Shown here piece after piece: positions 1 to 5,054 of a DNA stretch of 7,234 nucleotides. The stretch is from Elusimicrobiota bacterium (lineage in GTDB: Bacteria; Elusimicrobiota; Elusimicrobia; UBA1565; UBA9628). Each line of letters begins with the position of its first letter. The first letter of the stretch is position 1. Under the pieces are notes generated by a model that was given only the letters and a program-made list of their open reading frames with translations, was not told the DNA's origin and did no database searches. The translations under genes and the position numbers were made by a program. Location: positions 1-7,234 of the forward strand of contig JACQBB010000207.1 in the NCBI GenBank assembly GCA_016194625.1. Reading direction: 5' to 3'.

Positions 1-1054
1 CCCGGCGCATCCCCTGCTCTCCGTGGCGACGTCGCTGGGGCTGGTCGCCGTGTTCGTGGCCTGGCAGGTCGCCTATCGCAAGGGGCTGCTCCCGGAGGAC
101 GCGGCCGGGACGCTGGCGTTCAGCTGGGCGACCAGCGCGGGGATGGCGTTGTGGGCGACGTTCTTCATCTTCTCCATCGGGACCAGCGCGGCGGAGCTCG
201 TCCTTTCGGCGGCCGACCCCGGGTCCGCCGTATCGCGCCTCCTGCCCGCGGCGGCGGCGGCGGTCTCGCTGGTGGTGGCCGCGCTGGGCTTGGGCGAGGC
301 CGTGCGGGGCCCGCGCGTGGTGGAGGTCGAGGTGCCCGTGCGCGGCCTGCCTCCGGCCCTGCGCGGCCTGCGCATCGCCCAGCTCAGCGACCTGCACGTG
401 GGCGCCACCGTGCGCCGCGCCCAGGTCGAGCGCGTCGTGCGTCTGACCCTGGAGGCCGCGCCGGACCTGATCGCGGTCACCGGCGACCTGGCCGACGGCG
501 ATCCGGCGCGGCTGGCGCGGCACGTCGCGCCGCTCTCCGGCCTGACGGCGCCGCTGGGCGTCTTCTACGTCCCCGGCAACCATGAGTACTACTGGGACGC
601 GCCGGCGTGGATCGCCAAAGCGCGAGAGCTGGGCATGACCCCGCTCATCAACGAGAACCGCGTCGTCGGCCGCGACGGCGCCAAGCTTCTGGTCGCGGGG
701 GTCCCCGACGAGCAAGGCGCCCTGTTCGTGCCCGGCCATGCGCCCGACCACGCCCGCGCGGCCGCGTCGTCCGAGGACGCCCACGCCCGCGTCCTGCTGG
801 CCCACCGTCCCGACGGCGTCCCGGCGGCGGCGAAGGCCGGCTTCGACCTCCAGCTCTCCGGCCACACCCACGGCGGCCAGTTCTTCCCGGCCAGCCTGTT
901 CATCGGCCTGTTCCACCGCCATTCGCGGGGCTTGAGCCGCCACGACCGCCTGCGCGTGTACGTGAACCCCGGCACCGGTTATTGGGGACCCGCCCAGCGC
1001 TTCGCGGTCCCGGCCGAGATCACGGTGCTGACCTTGGTCGAAGAGCGCGCGTAG
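1..1054 (+). CDS. Membrane-anchored metallophosphoesterase, YkuE-like (5' end outside window)
   Basis: Calcineurin-like metallophosphoesterase of the membrane-tethered YkuE-like type (COG1408-like). Family members hydrolyse phosphoester bonds with a two-metal centre; the substrate here is unknown. Numbering from the in-frame GTG at 23, the metal-binding blocks appear in canonical order: D-L-H at 123-125, G-D at 154-155, G-N-H-E at 185-188, a lone H261 and G-H-T-H at 280-283. Hydrophobic stretches near residues 2-18, 33-52 and 72-92 look like membrane helices, placing the catalytic domain behind an N-terminal anchor. The frame is open to base 2 with no stop, the GTG has no convincing ribosome binding site, and the hydrophobic run begins immediately, so the real start is probably upstream and this is a 5' partial gene. 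The C-terminal end (N-P-G-T-G-Y-W-G-P) is typical of the family. It ends in TAG at 1052-1054 inside a GC-rich hairpin. Family assignment is secure; substrate and start are not. Confidence 0.92.
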   Translation, partial: PAHPLLSVATSLGLVAVFVAWQVAYRKGLLPEDAAGTLAFSWATSAGMALWATFFIFSIGTSAAELVLSAADPGSAVSRLLPAAAAAVSLVVAALGLGEAVRGPRVVEVEVPVRGLPPALRGLRIAQLSDLHVGATVRRAQVERVVRLTLEAAPDLIAVTGDLADGDPARLARHVAPLSGLTAPLGVFYVPGNHEYYWDAPAWIAKARELGMTPLINENRVVGRDGAKLLVAGVPDEQGALFVPGHAPDHARAAASSEDAHARVLLAHRPDGVPAAAKAGFDLQLSGHTHGGQFFPASLFIGLFHRHSRGLSRHDRLRVYVNPGTGYWGPAQRFAVPAEITVLTLVEERA

Positions 1055-1060
1055 CGCGCT
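1044..1060 (+). terminator. Hairpin spanning the metallophosphoesterase stop codon
   Basis: AGCGCGC (1044-1050) and GCGCGCT (1054-1060) form a perfect 7-bp stem around the loop GTA, with the TAG stop (1052-1054) at the loop and 3' arm. Only two T residues follow, so it is not a textbook intrinsic terminator. Its position at the gene end suggests a transcript 3'-end or stability role, which is inference. Confidence 0.4.
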
Positions 1061-1119
1061 TTACCGGGAATTTGCCGTCCCGTAACGGGTCGGGGGTGGA
1101 TGGGCGCCCTGGGGAGCGC

Positions 1120-1125
1120 TATCCT
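1120..1125 (+). promoter_or_regulatory. Candidate -10 element, leaderless start of the lipoprotein gene
   Basis: TATCCT lies 7 bases upstream of the ATG at 1133. A hexamer 17 bases further upstream (1097-1102, TGGATG) is only a weak match to a -35. If this is the -10, transcription would begin at or next to the start codon. The same arrangement occurs at 3405-3410 (minus strand) and 6390-6395. The purine-rich GGGGAG at 1111-1116 lies upstream of the -10 and so would not be in the transcript. Confidence 0.4.
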
Positions 1126-1132
1126 CACCGGC

Positions 1133-1666
1133 ATGAAGAACCTCTATCCGCTCGTCTTCGCGGCCGTCCTCGCCGCCTGCGCCGGAGCCCGCTCCCGCCC
1201 CGTCGTTCCCCCGACCGAGCCCGCGGCCGGCGCCAGGGCCGAAGCCCTGGCGCCCTTGCCGGAGCTCGCGACTCTGAAGATGCCGTGCCTGGGCTACGCG
1301 ATGCACGCCCTTTACCCTACGGACGCGAGCGCGACGGCGGAGGAGCGCGCGAAGACCGAGGCCCAGAACTACGCCTACGTCTTCGAGGACGCCCAGCATG
1401 AGAAGGAATACGTCGAGTGCCTGGAGAAGGACCCGGGTTCCGACGACTACAGGAAGTACCACGCGGACGCCGTCCGCTACTTGAAGGGCGCGCAGGACTC
1501 GCGCGACCGCTACGCCGCGGCCCTGCCCGAGGGCAAGCGCATCGCCTCGGTGACGACGACCTTCTCGGACGTGGACGCCAAGCGCGGACGGGCCGCCACC
1601 AAGGTCACGCTCAACGACGGCAGCAGCGCCGTCACGGTGACCGAGTTCGAGAAGATGAACCCCTGA
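1133..1666 (+). CDS. Predicted small lipoprotein of unknown function
   Basis: I do not recognise a family. The 177-residue product starts with a classic type II signal peptide: M-K-N, a hydrophobic core, then a lipobox L-A-A-C with the lipidated cysteine at residue 16. It is therefore predicted to be exported and membrane-anchored by lipid. A Pro/Ala-rich linker (about 17-45) follows, then a charged, mostly helical region (about 66-130) rich in Glu, Lys and Tyr, and a short beta-like C-terminal segment (about 136-172). Cys52 and Cys96 could form a disulfide after export, which is speculative. I chose the ATG at 1133 over the in-frame ATG at 1100 because only the former puts the signal peptide at the N-terminus and has a -10-like hexamer 7 bases ahead. 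An 11-bp perfect hairpin lies within the linker codons. The gene converges on xseB with 7 bases between stop codons. Coding status is well supported; function is unknown. Confidence 0.82.
   Translation: MKNLYPLVFAAVLAACAGARSRPVVPPTEPAAGARAEALAPLPELATLKMPCLGYAMHALYPTDASATAEERAKTEAQNYAYVFEDAQHEKEYVECLEKDPGSDDYRKYHADAVRYLKGAQDSRDRYAAALPEGKRIASVTTTFSDVDAKRGRAATKVTLNDGSSAVTVTEFEKMNP
1229..1254. repeat. Intragenic 11-bp perfect inverted repeat
   Basis: GGCGCCAGGGC (1229-1239), loop CGAA (1240-1243), then GCCCTGGCGCC (1244-1254): an uninterrupted 11-bp, almost all G/C stem with a 4-base loop. It falls in codons about 33-41 of the lipoprotein gene, encoding the Ala-rich linker after the signal peptide. 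In RNA it would be very stable. Whether it is functional (attenuation, mRNA stability, or the remnant of a small palindromic insert) cannot be told from one copy. Confidence 0.7.
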
Positions 1667-1677
1667 CGGGGCGTCAG
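1663..1677. terminator. Shared hairpin holding both convergent stop codons
   Basis: CTGACG (1663-1668), loop GGG, CGTCAG (1672-1677): a perfect 6-bp dyad. The lipoprotein stop TGA (1664-1666) sits in the left arm and the xseB stop (1674-1676, read on the minus strand) in the right arm, so the element is symmetric for the two converging genes. No T-tract follows on either side, so a bidirectional terminator role is inferred from position only. Confidence 0.4.
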
Positions 1678-1919
1678 TCCTCGGACGCGGCGAACGGCTT
1701 CTTCGTCAGCCTCCCGCCGTCGGCGGCCAGCGCCTCGACCTTGGTCTTGGCGTCCTCGAGGCGCTTGGTGAGGTCCTTGGAGAGGGCGACGCCCTTCTCG
1801 AAGAGCGCCAGCGACTCGTCCAAGCCTTTGTCGCCGGCCTCCAGCTCGCGCACCAGCTCCTCGAGGGCCTCGAGCGACTTCTCGAACGACTCGGCCTTCT
1901 CGGCCTTGGGCTTCGTCAT
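1674..1919 (-). CDS. xseB: Exodeoxyribonuclease VII small subunit
   Basis: XseB, the small subunit of exonuclease VII, which binds several copies per XseA and is needed for single-strand DNA degradation into acid-soluble oligonucleotides in the cytoplasm. The 81-residue length is normal for the family. The helical hairpin carries the family pattern: S-F-E-K-S-L-E-A-L-E-E-L-V near 11-23, an L-E-A-G-D turn at 26-30, then L-D-E-S-L-A-L-F-E-K-G near 33-43, followed by a charged helix to about residue 65 and a variable tail. Its ATG (1919-1917) overlaps the xseA stop in an ATGA arrangement, which implies translational coupling and balanced subunit supply. It is the last gene of the leftward block and ends in the hairpin shared with the convergent lipoprotein gene. 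Confidence 0.95.
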   Translation of the reverse strand: MTKPKAEKAESFEKSLEALEELVRELEAGDKGLDESLALFEKGVALSKDLTKRLEDAKTKVEALAADGGRLTKKPFAASED

Positions 1920-3109
1920 GACTTCACCTCGCAGAGGATCTCGCCTTCGTGCAGGCGCACGCTCACCTCGTCGCCGCGGCGCACCTGCGACGCCTTGGTG
2001 AGCGCCTTGCCGGCCTTCGTGGCGATGGCGTAGCCGCGGCCCAGCACCTTGAGCGGGGAGATGGCGTCCAGCCGCCCCGCGACGGCGCCCAGGCGCAGTC
2101 CCGTCGTCTCCAGGCGGCGGCGCATCGCCTCGGGCAGGCGGCCGGCCAGCTCGTCCACGCGCTGGGCGCGCTGTTCCCATAAGCGGCGCGGGTCCGACAG
2201 GAGCGGGTGCGCCGCGGCGTACTTGAGGCGCTGGGCCAGGCGCTCGACGCGGTCGCGCAGGGTCTGGAGCATGCCGTCCTCCAGCTCGGCGATGCGGTCG
2301 AGGACGGCGGCCTTCTCGGGCACCACCAGCTCGGCGGCGGCCGACGGCGTGGGCGCGCGCAGGTCGGCGACGGAGTCGGCGATGGTCCAGTCGGTCTCGT
2401 GGCCCACGCAGGAGACGACGGGGATGGCCGAGGCGGCGATCGCGCGCGCGACGGGCTCCTCGTTGAACGCCCACAGGTCCTCGATGGAGCCGCCGCCGCG
2501 GCCGACGAGCAGGACCTCGGTGTCGGGGGCCAAGGCGTTGAAGCCGCGGATCGCCGCGGAGATCTCCTCGGCGGCGCCGGGGCCTTGGACCTTCACGGGC
2601 CATATCCGGATGTCGAGGCCGGGCCAGCGGCGGGACAGTACGTTGATGATGTCGCGGACCGCCGCTCCCTGGCCGGACGTGACGACACCCACGACCTTCG
2701 GGTAGGGCGGCAACGGTTTTTTGCGGTCCTCGTCGAACAAGCCTTCCGCCTGCAATTTGGCTTTCAACTGCTCCAGCGCCAGCTGGAGAGCGCCTTTCTC
2801 GCGCGGCTCGGCGGCCGAGATGATGAGCTGGAGCTCGCCGCGCGGCTCGTAGGAGGTGACCCGGACCCGCGCCAGGATCTTGAGGCCGTCTTGAAAACGG
2901 AACTTCACGCCGAACGAAGCGCCCTTGAACAGCACCGCGCGCACCTGCGCCTTCTCGTCCTTCAGGCTCAGGTAGGTGTGGCCGGAAGGGTAGGCCTTGC
3001 AGTTGGAGATCTCGCCCTCGACCCACAGCTCGGGGAAGGACGACTCGAGCAGGCCGTGGACCTGGGCGTTCAGCTCGGAGACCGTGTAGACGCGACGGTC
3101 GGCGGGCAT
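1916..3109 (-). CDS. xseA: Exodeoxyribonuclease VII large subunit
   Basis: XseA, the catalytic subunit of exonuclease VII, which degrades single-stranded DNA from both ends in the cytoplasm. The 397-residue protein has an N-terminal OB-fold (about 7-105) starting with the family pattern Y-T-V-S-E-L-N, then the catalytic domain (about 128-350) and a C-terminal G-R-G-Y-A tail (357-361). Residues matching those reported essential in E. coli are present: D153 in G-A-A-V-R-D, R204 in G-R-G-G-G-S, and H237 and D240 in G-H-E-T-D. The P-T-P-S-A-A-A-E block is at 253-260. It is shorter than the E. coli protein (about 456 residues); the missing length appears to lie in the helical region after residue 265, which varies in the family. 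The ATG at 3109 is one base after the stop of the upstream membrane protein gene, so the two are probably cotranscribed and coupled. The start agrees with the family N-terminus although the ribosome binding site is weak. Confidence 0.97.
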   Translation of the reverse strand: MPADRRVYTVSELNAQVHGLLESSFPELWVEGEISNCKAYPSGHTYLSLKDEKAQVRAVLFKGASFGVKFRFQDGLKILARVRVTSYEPRGELQLIISAAEPREKGALQLALEQLKAKLQAEGLFDEDRKKPLPPYPKVVGVVTSGQGAAVRDIINVLSRRWPGLDIRIWPVKVQGPGAAEEISAAIRGFNALAPDTEVLLVGRGGGSIEDLWAFNEEPVARAIAASAIPVVSCVGHETDWTIADSVADLRAPTPSAAAELVVPEKAAVLDRIAELEDGMLQTLRDRVERLAQRLKYAAAHPLLSDPRRLWEQRAQRVDELAGRLPEAMRRRLETTGLRLGAVAGRLDAISPLKVLGRGYAIATKAGKALTKASQVRRGDEVSVRLHEGEILCEVKS

Positions 3110-3110
3110 G

Positions 3111-3398
3111 TCAGTCCGCGCGCGGGCGCGTGTAGAAGGCCAGCGCGAGCGAGGCCGCGGTCCAGCCGAGCAAGTGGAGGAACAGGCTCTGGCCGCGCGA
3201 AGCCAGGGGGCCGGCGATCCAGGCGATCAGCGCGACCGTCAGGAGGATCGCCGTCTTCTCGACGACGGAGCGGGGGCCGACCCAGGAGATCAGCAGGGAG
3301 GCCAGCAGGCCCGTCACCAGGCACGCCGGGCCGCTGTGCAGGCCGGGCACGAAGTAGAGGATCAGCCCGACGATGAGTCCGCCGACGAGGACGCGCAT
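3111..3398 (-). CDS. Small four-helix membrane protein upstream of xseA
   Basis: I do not recognise the family. The 95-residue product is almost entirely hydrophobic, with probable membrane helices near 4-20, 25-42, 48-64 and 71-88 and short charged connections (G-P-R-S-V-V-E-K at 41-48). It ends in a polar R-P-R-A-D tail. The ATG at 3398 is preceded by a TG-extended -10-like element only 6 bases upstream and no ribosome binding site, suggesting a leaderless start. Its stop is one base before the xseA ATG, so it probably leads the xseA-xseB transcript. Nothing in the sequence links it mechanistically to exonuclease VII. Coding status is supported by the coherent membrane pattern, the tight spacing and GC-rich third positions; another annotation might call it a hypothetical protein. 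Confidence 0.78.
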   Translation of the reverse strand: MRVLVGGLIVGLILYFVPGLHSGPACLVTGLLASLLISWVGPRSVVEKTAILLTVALIAWIAGPLASRGQSLFLHLLGWTAASLALAFYTRPRAD

Positions 3399-3404
3399 GA
3401 GCCG

Positions 3405-3413
3405 ATGATACCA
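3405..3413 (-). promoter_or_regulatory. Extended -10 candidate for the membrane protein-xseA-xseB unit
   Basis: On the minus strand TGG-TATCAT reads as an extended -10 (TGnTATCAT) ending 6 bases before the ATG at 3398. No good -35 is visible at 17-18 bases, as is common for extended -10 promoters. It lies in the 26-base gap after the antitoxin gene, so the xse unit could be transcribed independently of the toxin-antitoxin pair. It is one of three similarly placed elements in the window. Confidence 0.45.
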
Positions 3414-3424
3414 AACCGCGCGCG

Positions 3425-3751
3425 TCAGCGCCGAGCGGGGCGCCGGGCGGCCAGAGCCATGCGCTCCGGGATCAAAGCCACCCGGGCGCCCAGCTTCACC
3501 GCCGCGCGCTCGTAGAGGCTCAGCAGGTGGTCCGAGCCGGCTTTCTCGAGGCGCGAGACGTGGGTCTGCCGCATCCCCATCGCGACGGCGAGCTCGTGCT
3601 GGCTCATCCCGAGGAGGCGCCGCAGAAGCGCCACTTGGACCGGGAGCGGCCGTCGCGACAGCTCTTCGAAGTATTCGGCCGCGTACTCGGGGTCGTCCCT
3701 CAGCGCGATCATGACGTCCGCGTCCAGTCCGGTCTCCGCGCGTTTCTTCAT
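3425..3751 (-). CDS. Xre-family antitoxin (HigA-like)
   Basis: Predicted antitoxin and transcriptional repressor of the toxin gene just upstream. The 108-residue protein has an N-terminal helical region (about 10-33, D-D-P-E-Y-A-A-E-Y-F-E-E) likely to contact the toxin, then a Cro/C1-type helix-turn-helix (about 38-90). G-M-S-Q-H-E-L-A at 48-55 marks the first HTH helices and R-Q-T-H-V-S-R-L-E-K at 61-70 the recognition helix. The tail is basic. I chose the ATG at 3751 rather than the in-frame ATG at 3850: it overlaps the toxin stop as ATGA and has a GGGAGG ribosome binding site inside the toxin's last codons, giving translational coupling. The order toxin first, antitoxin second matches HigBA and Gp49-like modules. 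The 3' end (TGA at 3427-3425) lies in a short GCGC-GTCA-GCGC dyad, 26 bases before the next gene. Confidence 0.88.
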   Translation of the reverse strand: MKKRAETGLDADVMIALRDDPEYAAEYFEELSRRPLPVQVALLRRLLGMSQHELAVAMGMRQTHVSRLEKAGSDHLLSLYERAAVKLGARVALIPERMALAARRPARR

Positions 3752-4110
3752 CGTCTTCCCTCCCGGACGAGCTTCATTCGGCGATAGGCCTTCTCGATCT
3801 CCCGGCGCGGCGTCTCCGCCGACTTCTTCTCGAACGCCGACAAAAGCCACATCTCATCCCCCAAGACGGTGAAGAACACGCGGTAGGCGACGCCGTCGTA
3901 CTCCCGCTTCAACTCGCGGAGCGGTTCCCAGCCCCGGAGGAGGCGGACGGTGACGTTCATCGTCTCCGGCCAGAAAGATTCCAGCGTCTGCAGGTCGATG
4001 TCGAGTTTGGCGGCGGCTTTCCGGGTCCGGGGAGAGCTCCGGAGGGCGGCCAGGAAATCGCGGACCTCGCCGCCGTCGCTGTGGGGATAGTCGCGTCTCC
4101 GCAGGGCCAT
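3748..4110 (-). CDS. RelE/HigB superfamily toxin (phage Gp49-like)
   Basis: Predicted mRNA-interfering toxin of a type II toxin-antitoxin pair, of the RelE/ParE superfamily, closest in pattern to the phage-derived Gp49-like (HigB) group. The 120-residue product shows the family core: L-R-E-L-K at 64-68, Y-R-V-F-F at 76-80, L-L-S-A-F-E-K-K at 89-96 and a C-terminal helix with T-P-R-R-E-I-E-K-A at 100-108. These correspond to the beta-sheet and final helix bearing the basic residues used in this superfamily. Ribosome-dependent RNase activity is known for characterised HigB/RelE proteins and is inferred here. I chose the ATG at 4110 because AAAGAGG lies 5 bases upstream and the family pattern starts soon after; the open frame further upstream runs antisense through the next gene. 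It overlaps the antitoxin gene by 4 bases (ATGA) and is the first gene of the leftward block. Confidence 0.88.
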   Translation of the reverse strand: MALRRRDYPHSDGGEVRDFLAALRSSPRTRKAAAKLDIDLQTLESFWPETMNVTVRLLRGWEPLRELKREYDGVAYRVFFTVLGDEMWLLSAFEKKSAETPRREIEKAYRRMKLVREGRR

Positions 4111-4123
4111 GCATACCTCTTTC

Positions 4124-4152
4124 AGTATATACCCAAGGATGTATTTCGTCCA
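4124..4152 (-). promoter_or_regulatory. Candidate promoter of the toxin-antitoxin operon
   Basis: On the minus strand TGGACG (4152-4147) and TATACT (4129-4124) are separated by 17 bases, matching 4 of 6 and 5 of 6 positions of the sigma70 consensus. The -10 ends 13 bases before the toxin ATG, so the untranslated leader would be only about 6 bases, and the AAAGAGG ribosome binding site would be partly outside the transcript. That conflict lowers confidence in either the exact -10 or the importance of the ribosome binding site. Confidence 0.4.
4125..4132. promoter_or_regulatory. Palindrome over the toxin -10, candidate antitoxin operator
   Basis: GTATATAC is a perfect 8-bp palindrome covering most of the proposed toxin -10 element. 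Type II antitoxins with an HTH usually repress their own operon by binding palindromes over the promoter, so this is the natural candidate. It is short, and AT-rich palindromes arise easily by chance. Confidence 0.25.
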
Positions 4153-4220
4153 GGGTCCGGAACGTCTGAGATATACGATGAAGGGGGCGGAAAAGTTCCG
4201 TGTTTCGTTCCAGAGGGGGC

Positions 4221-4249
4221 TTGACAATTTCCTATATTTACGGTATAAA
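4221..4249 (+). promoter_or_regulatory. Near-consensus sigma70-type promoter of the GbsR-creD operon
   Basis: TTGACA (4221-4226, perfect -35), a 17-base spacer and TATAAA (4244-4249, 5 of 6 for the -10) make the best promoter in the window; it stands out in GC-rich surroundings. The predicted start near 4256 leaves a leader of about 12 bases before the ATG at 4268. TATTTA (4235-4240) and TAAACA (4246-4251) form a 5-of-6 inverted repeat with a 5-base spacer over the -10, a possible autoregulatory operator for the regulator encoded next. Confidence 0.75.
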
Positions 4250-4267
4250 CAGAAATAAGAGAAAATC

Positions 4268-4804
4268 ATGGTCCACCTGTCCGAGAAGAAGCAGGCGTTC
4301 ATCGCGAGATACGGCGAGATGGCCAGCCATTGGGGCCTGAACCGGACCGAGTGCCAGATCCACGCGCTCCTGTTCCTGTCCCCGAAGCCTTTGGACGCCG
4401 AGGAGATCTCCGAGACCCTGTCGGTCGCGCGCTCGCATGTCAGCAACAGCCTGCACGAGCTGCAGAGCTGGGGGATGGTCAAGTCGGTCCGCGTGCTGGG
4501 CAGCCGGCGCGAGTATTTCGAGACCCACGCCGACGTCTGGGACATGTTCCGTCAGGCGGTCTCCGAGCAGAAGCGCCGCGAGATCGACCCCTGGATGCGC
4601 TCCCTGCGCGAGGCCGTGGACGAGCTGGACGACGGCACGAAGGACGGCGCGTACGCCAAGAAGCGCGTCGGCGAGATGCTGGAGTTCTTCGACACCTTCT
4701 CCAAGTGGTACGAGGACATCCGCCGTCTGCCCACGCCGCTGGTGCGCAAGTTCCTGACCTTGGGCGGCAAGGCGGTGTCGCTGCTGGGGCTGCGTCCGGG
4801 CTGA
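4268..4804 (+). CDS. GbsR/MarR-type winged-helix transcriptional regulator
   Basis: Predicted cytoplasmic one-component DNA-binding regulator. The 178-residue protein has a winged helix-turn-helix at about 26-85: L-L-F-L-S-P-K-P-L-D at 34-43, A-E-E-I-S-E-T-L-S-V at 44-53, a recognition helix around S-H-V-S-N-S-L-H-E-L at 56-65, and a wing with G-S-R-R-E-Y-F-E at 78-85. The following W-D-M-F and K-R-R-E-I-D-P-W segments (91-109) are typical of the GbsR subgroup, known for choline/glycine-betaine control in Bacillus. No betaine genes are visible here, so the ligand is unknown. It heads a rightward operon with a 59-residue protein and CreD, and its likely targets are its own promoter and creD (inference). 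The leader has only a weak purine-rich AAGAGA site. It is divergent from the toxin-antitoxin operon, and one regulator could influence both directions across the 157-base gap, but nothing shows this directly. Confidence 0.9.
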   Translation: MVHLSEKKQAFIARYGEMASHWGLNRTECQIHALLFLSPKPLDAEEISETLSVARSHVSNSLHELQSWGMVKSVRVLGSRREYFETHADVWDMFRQAVSEQKRREIDPWMRSLREAVDELDDGTKDGAYAKKRVGEMLEFFDTFSKWYEDIRRLPTPLVRKFLTLGGKAVSLLGLRPG

Positions 4805-4851
4805 ATTTTTTTGACGTAAGTTTTCACTCGCGACAGGAATATCAGGAACAT

Positions 4852-4857
4852 GGAGGT
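4852..4857 (+). promoter_or_regulatory. Ribosome binding site fixing the start of the small ORF
   Basis: GGAGGT lies 7 bases before the ATG at 4865. This is the strongest Shine-Dalgarno in the window outside that of creD and favours 4865 over the in-frame ATG at 4850, which would place the site inside the coding sequence. Confidence 0.6.
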
Positions 4858-4864
4858 TCACCCC

Positions 4865-5044
4865 ATGGAGAACGAGATACGGACGCCGGCGCACTCGCCC
4901 GACTACCGGGCGGGACTGGAGCGGGCGATGAGCATGATCTGGACGGAGAAGCAGAGGCACTCGGTGATCAGCCCGGAGTATTTCGCCTTGGCGAAGCTCT
5001 GGGACGCGATGTACCGCGAGGCGAATCCGAAGGACGTCCACTGA
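4865..5044 (+). CDS. Unrecognised 59-residue protein between the regulator and creD
   Basis: No family recognised. The product is small, soluble-looking and charged, without a signal peptide, membrane helix or cysteine. Residues around 14-29 (Y-R-A-G-L-E-R-A-M-S-M-I-W) and 37-54 (S-P-E-Y-F-A-L-A-K-L-W-D-A-M-Y) look like two amphipathic helices separated by a polar turn, so a helical hairpin is plausible. The start at 4865 has a strong ribosome binding site; starting at 4850 would add five residues. The stop TGA (5042-5044) abuts the AGGAGG site of creD, giving coupled translation. Being coordinately expressed with CreD, it may act as an accessory or adaptor, but this rests on position alone. 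Tight operon packing and strong signals on both sides support that it is real. Confidence 0.72.
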   Translation: MENEIRTPAHSPDYRAGLERAMSMIWTEKQRHSVISPEYFALAKLWDAMYREANPKDVH

Positions 5045-5054
5045 GGAGGCGGTC

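Noticed and set aside
1674..3026. 450-codon minus-strand frame reading through xseA into xseB
   Set aside because: Only its last 81 codons are real (xseB, from the ATG at 1919); the rest is Arg/Pro/Gly-rich out-of-frame xseA sequence.
2207..3376. 389-codon + strand frame opposite xseA
   Set aside because: Low-complexity Leu/Gly/Asp/Arg composition and overlap with a well-identified gene mark it as a shadow.
4111..4545. N-terminal extension of the toxin frame through the divergent region and antisense to the regulator
   Set aside because: It crosses the promoter region and the regulator gene, shows no conserved pattern, and a ribosome binding site and family-like start are found at 4110.
4805..4849. 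A T-run after the regulator stop as an intrinsic terminator, or TTGACG (4811-4816) as a promoter for the small ORF
   Set aside because: No stem precedes the T-run, because the upstream bases are G-rich without a complementary arm. No good -10 is found 16-18 bases after TTGACG. Readthrough from the regulator promoter is simpler.
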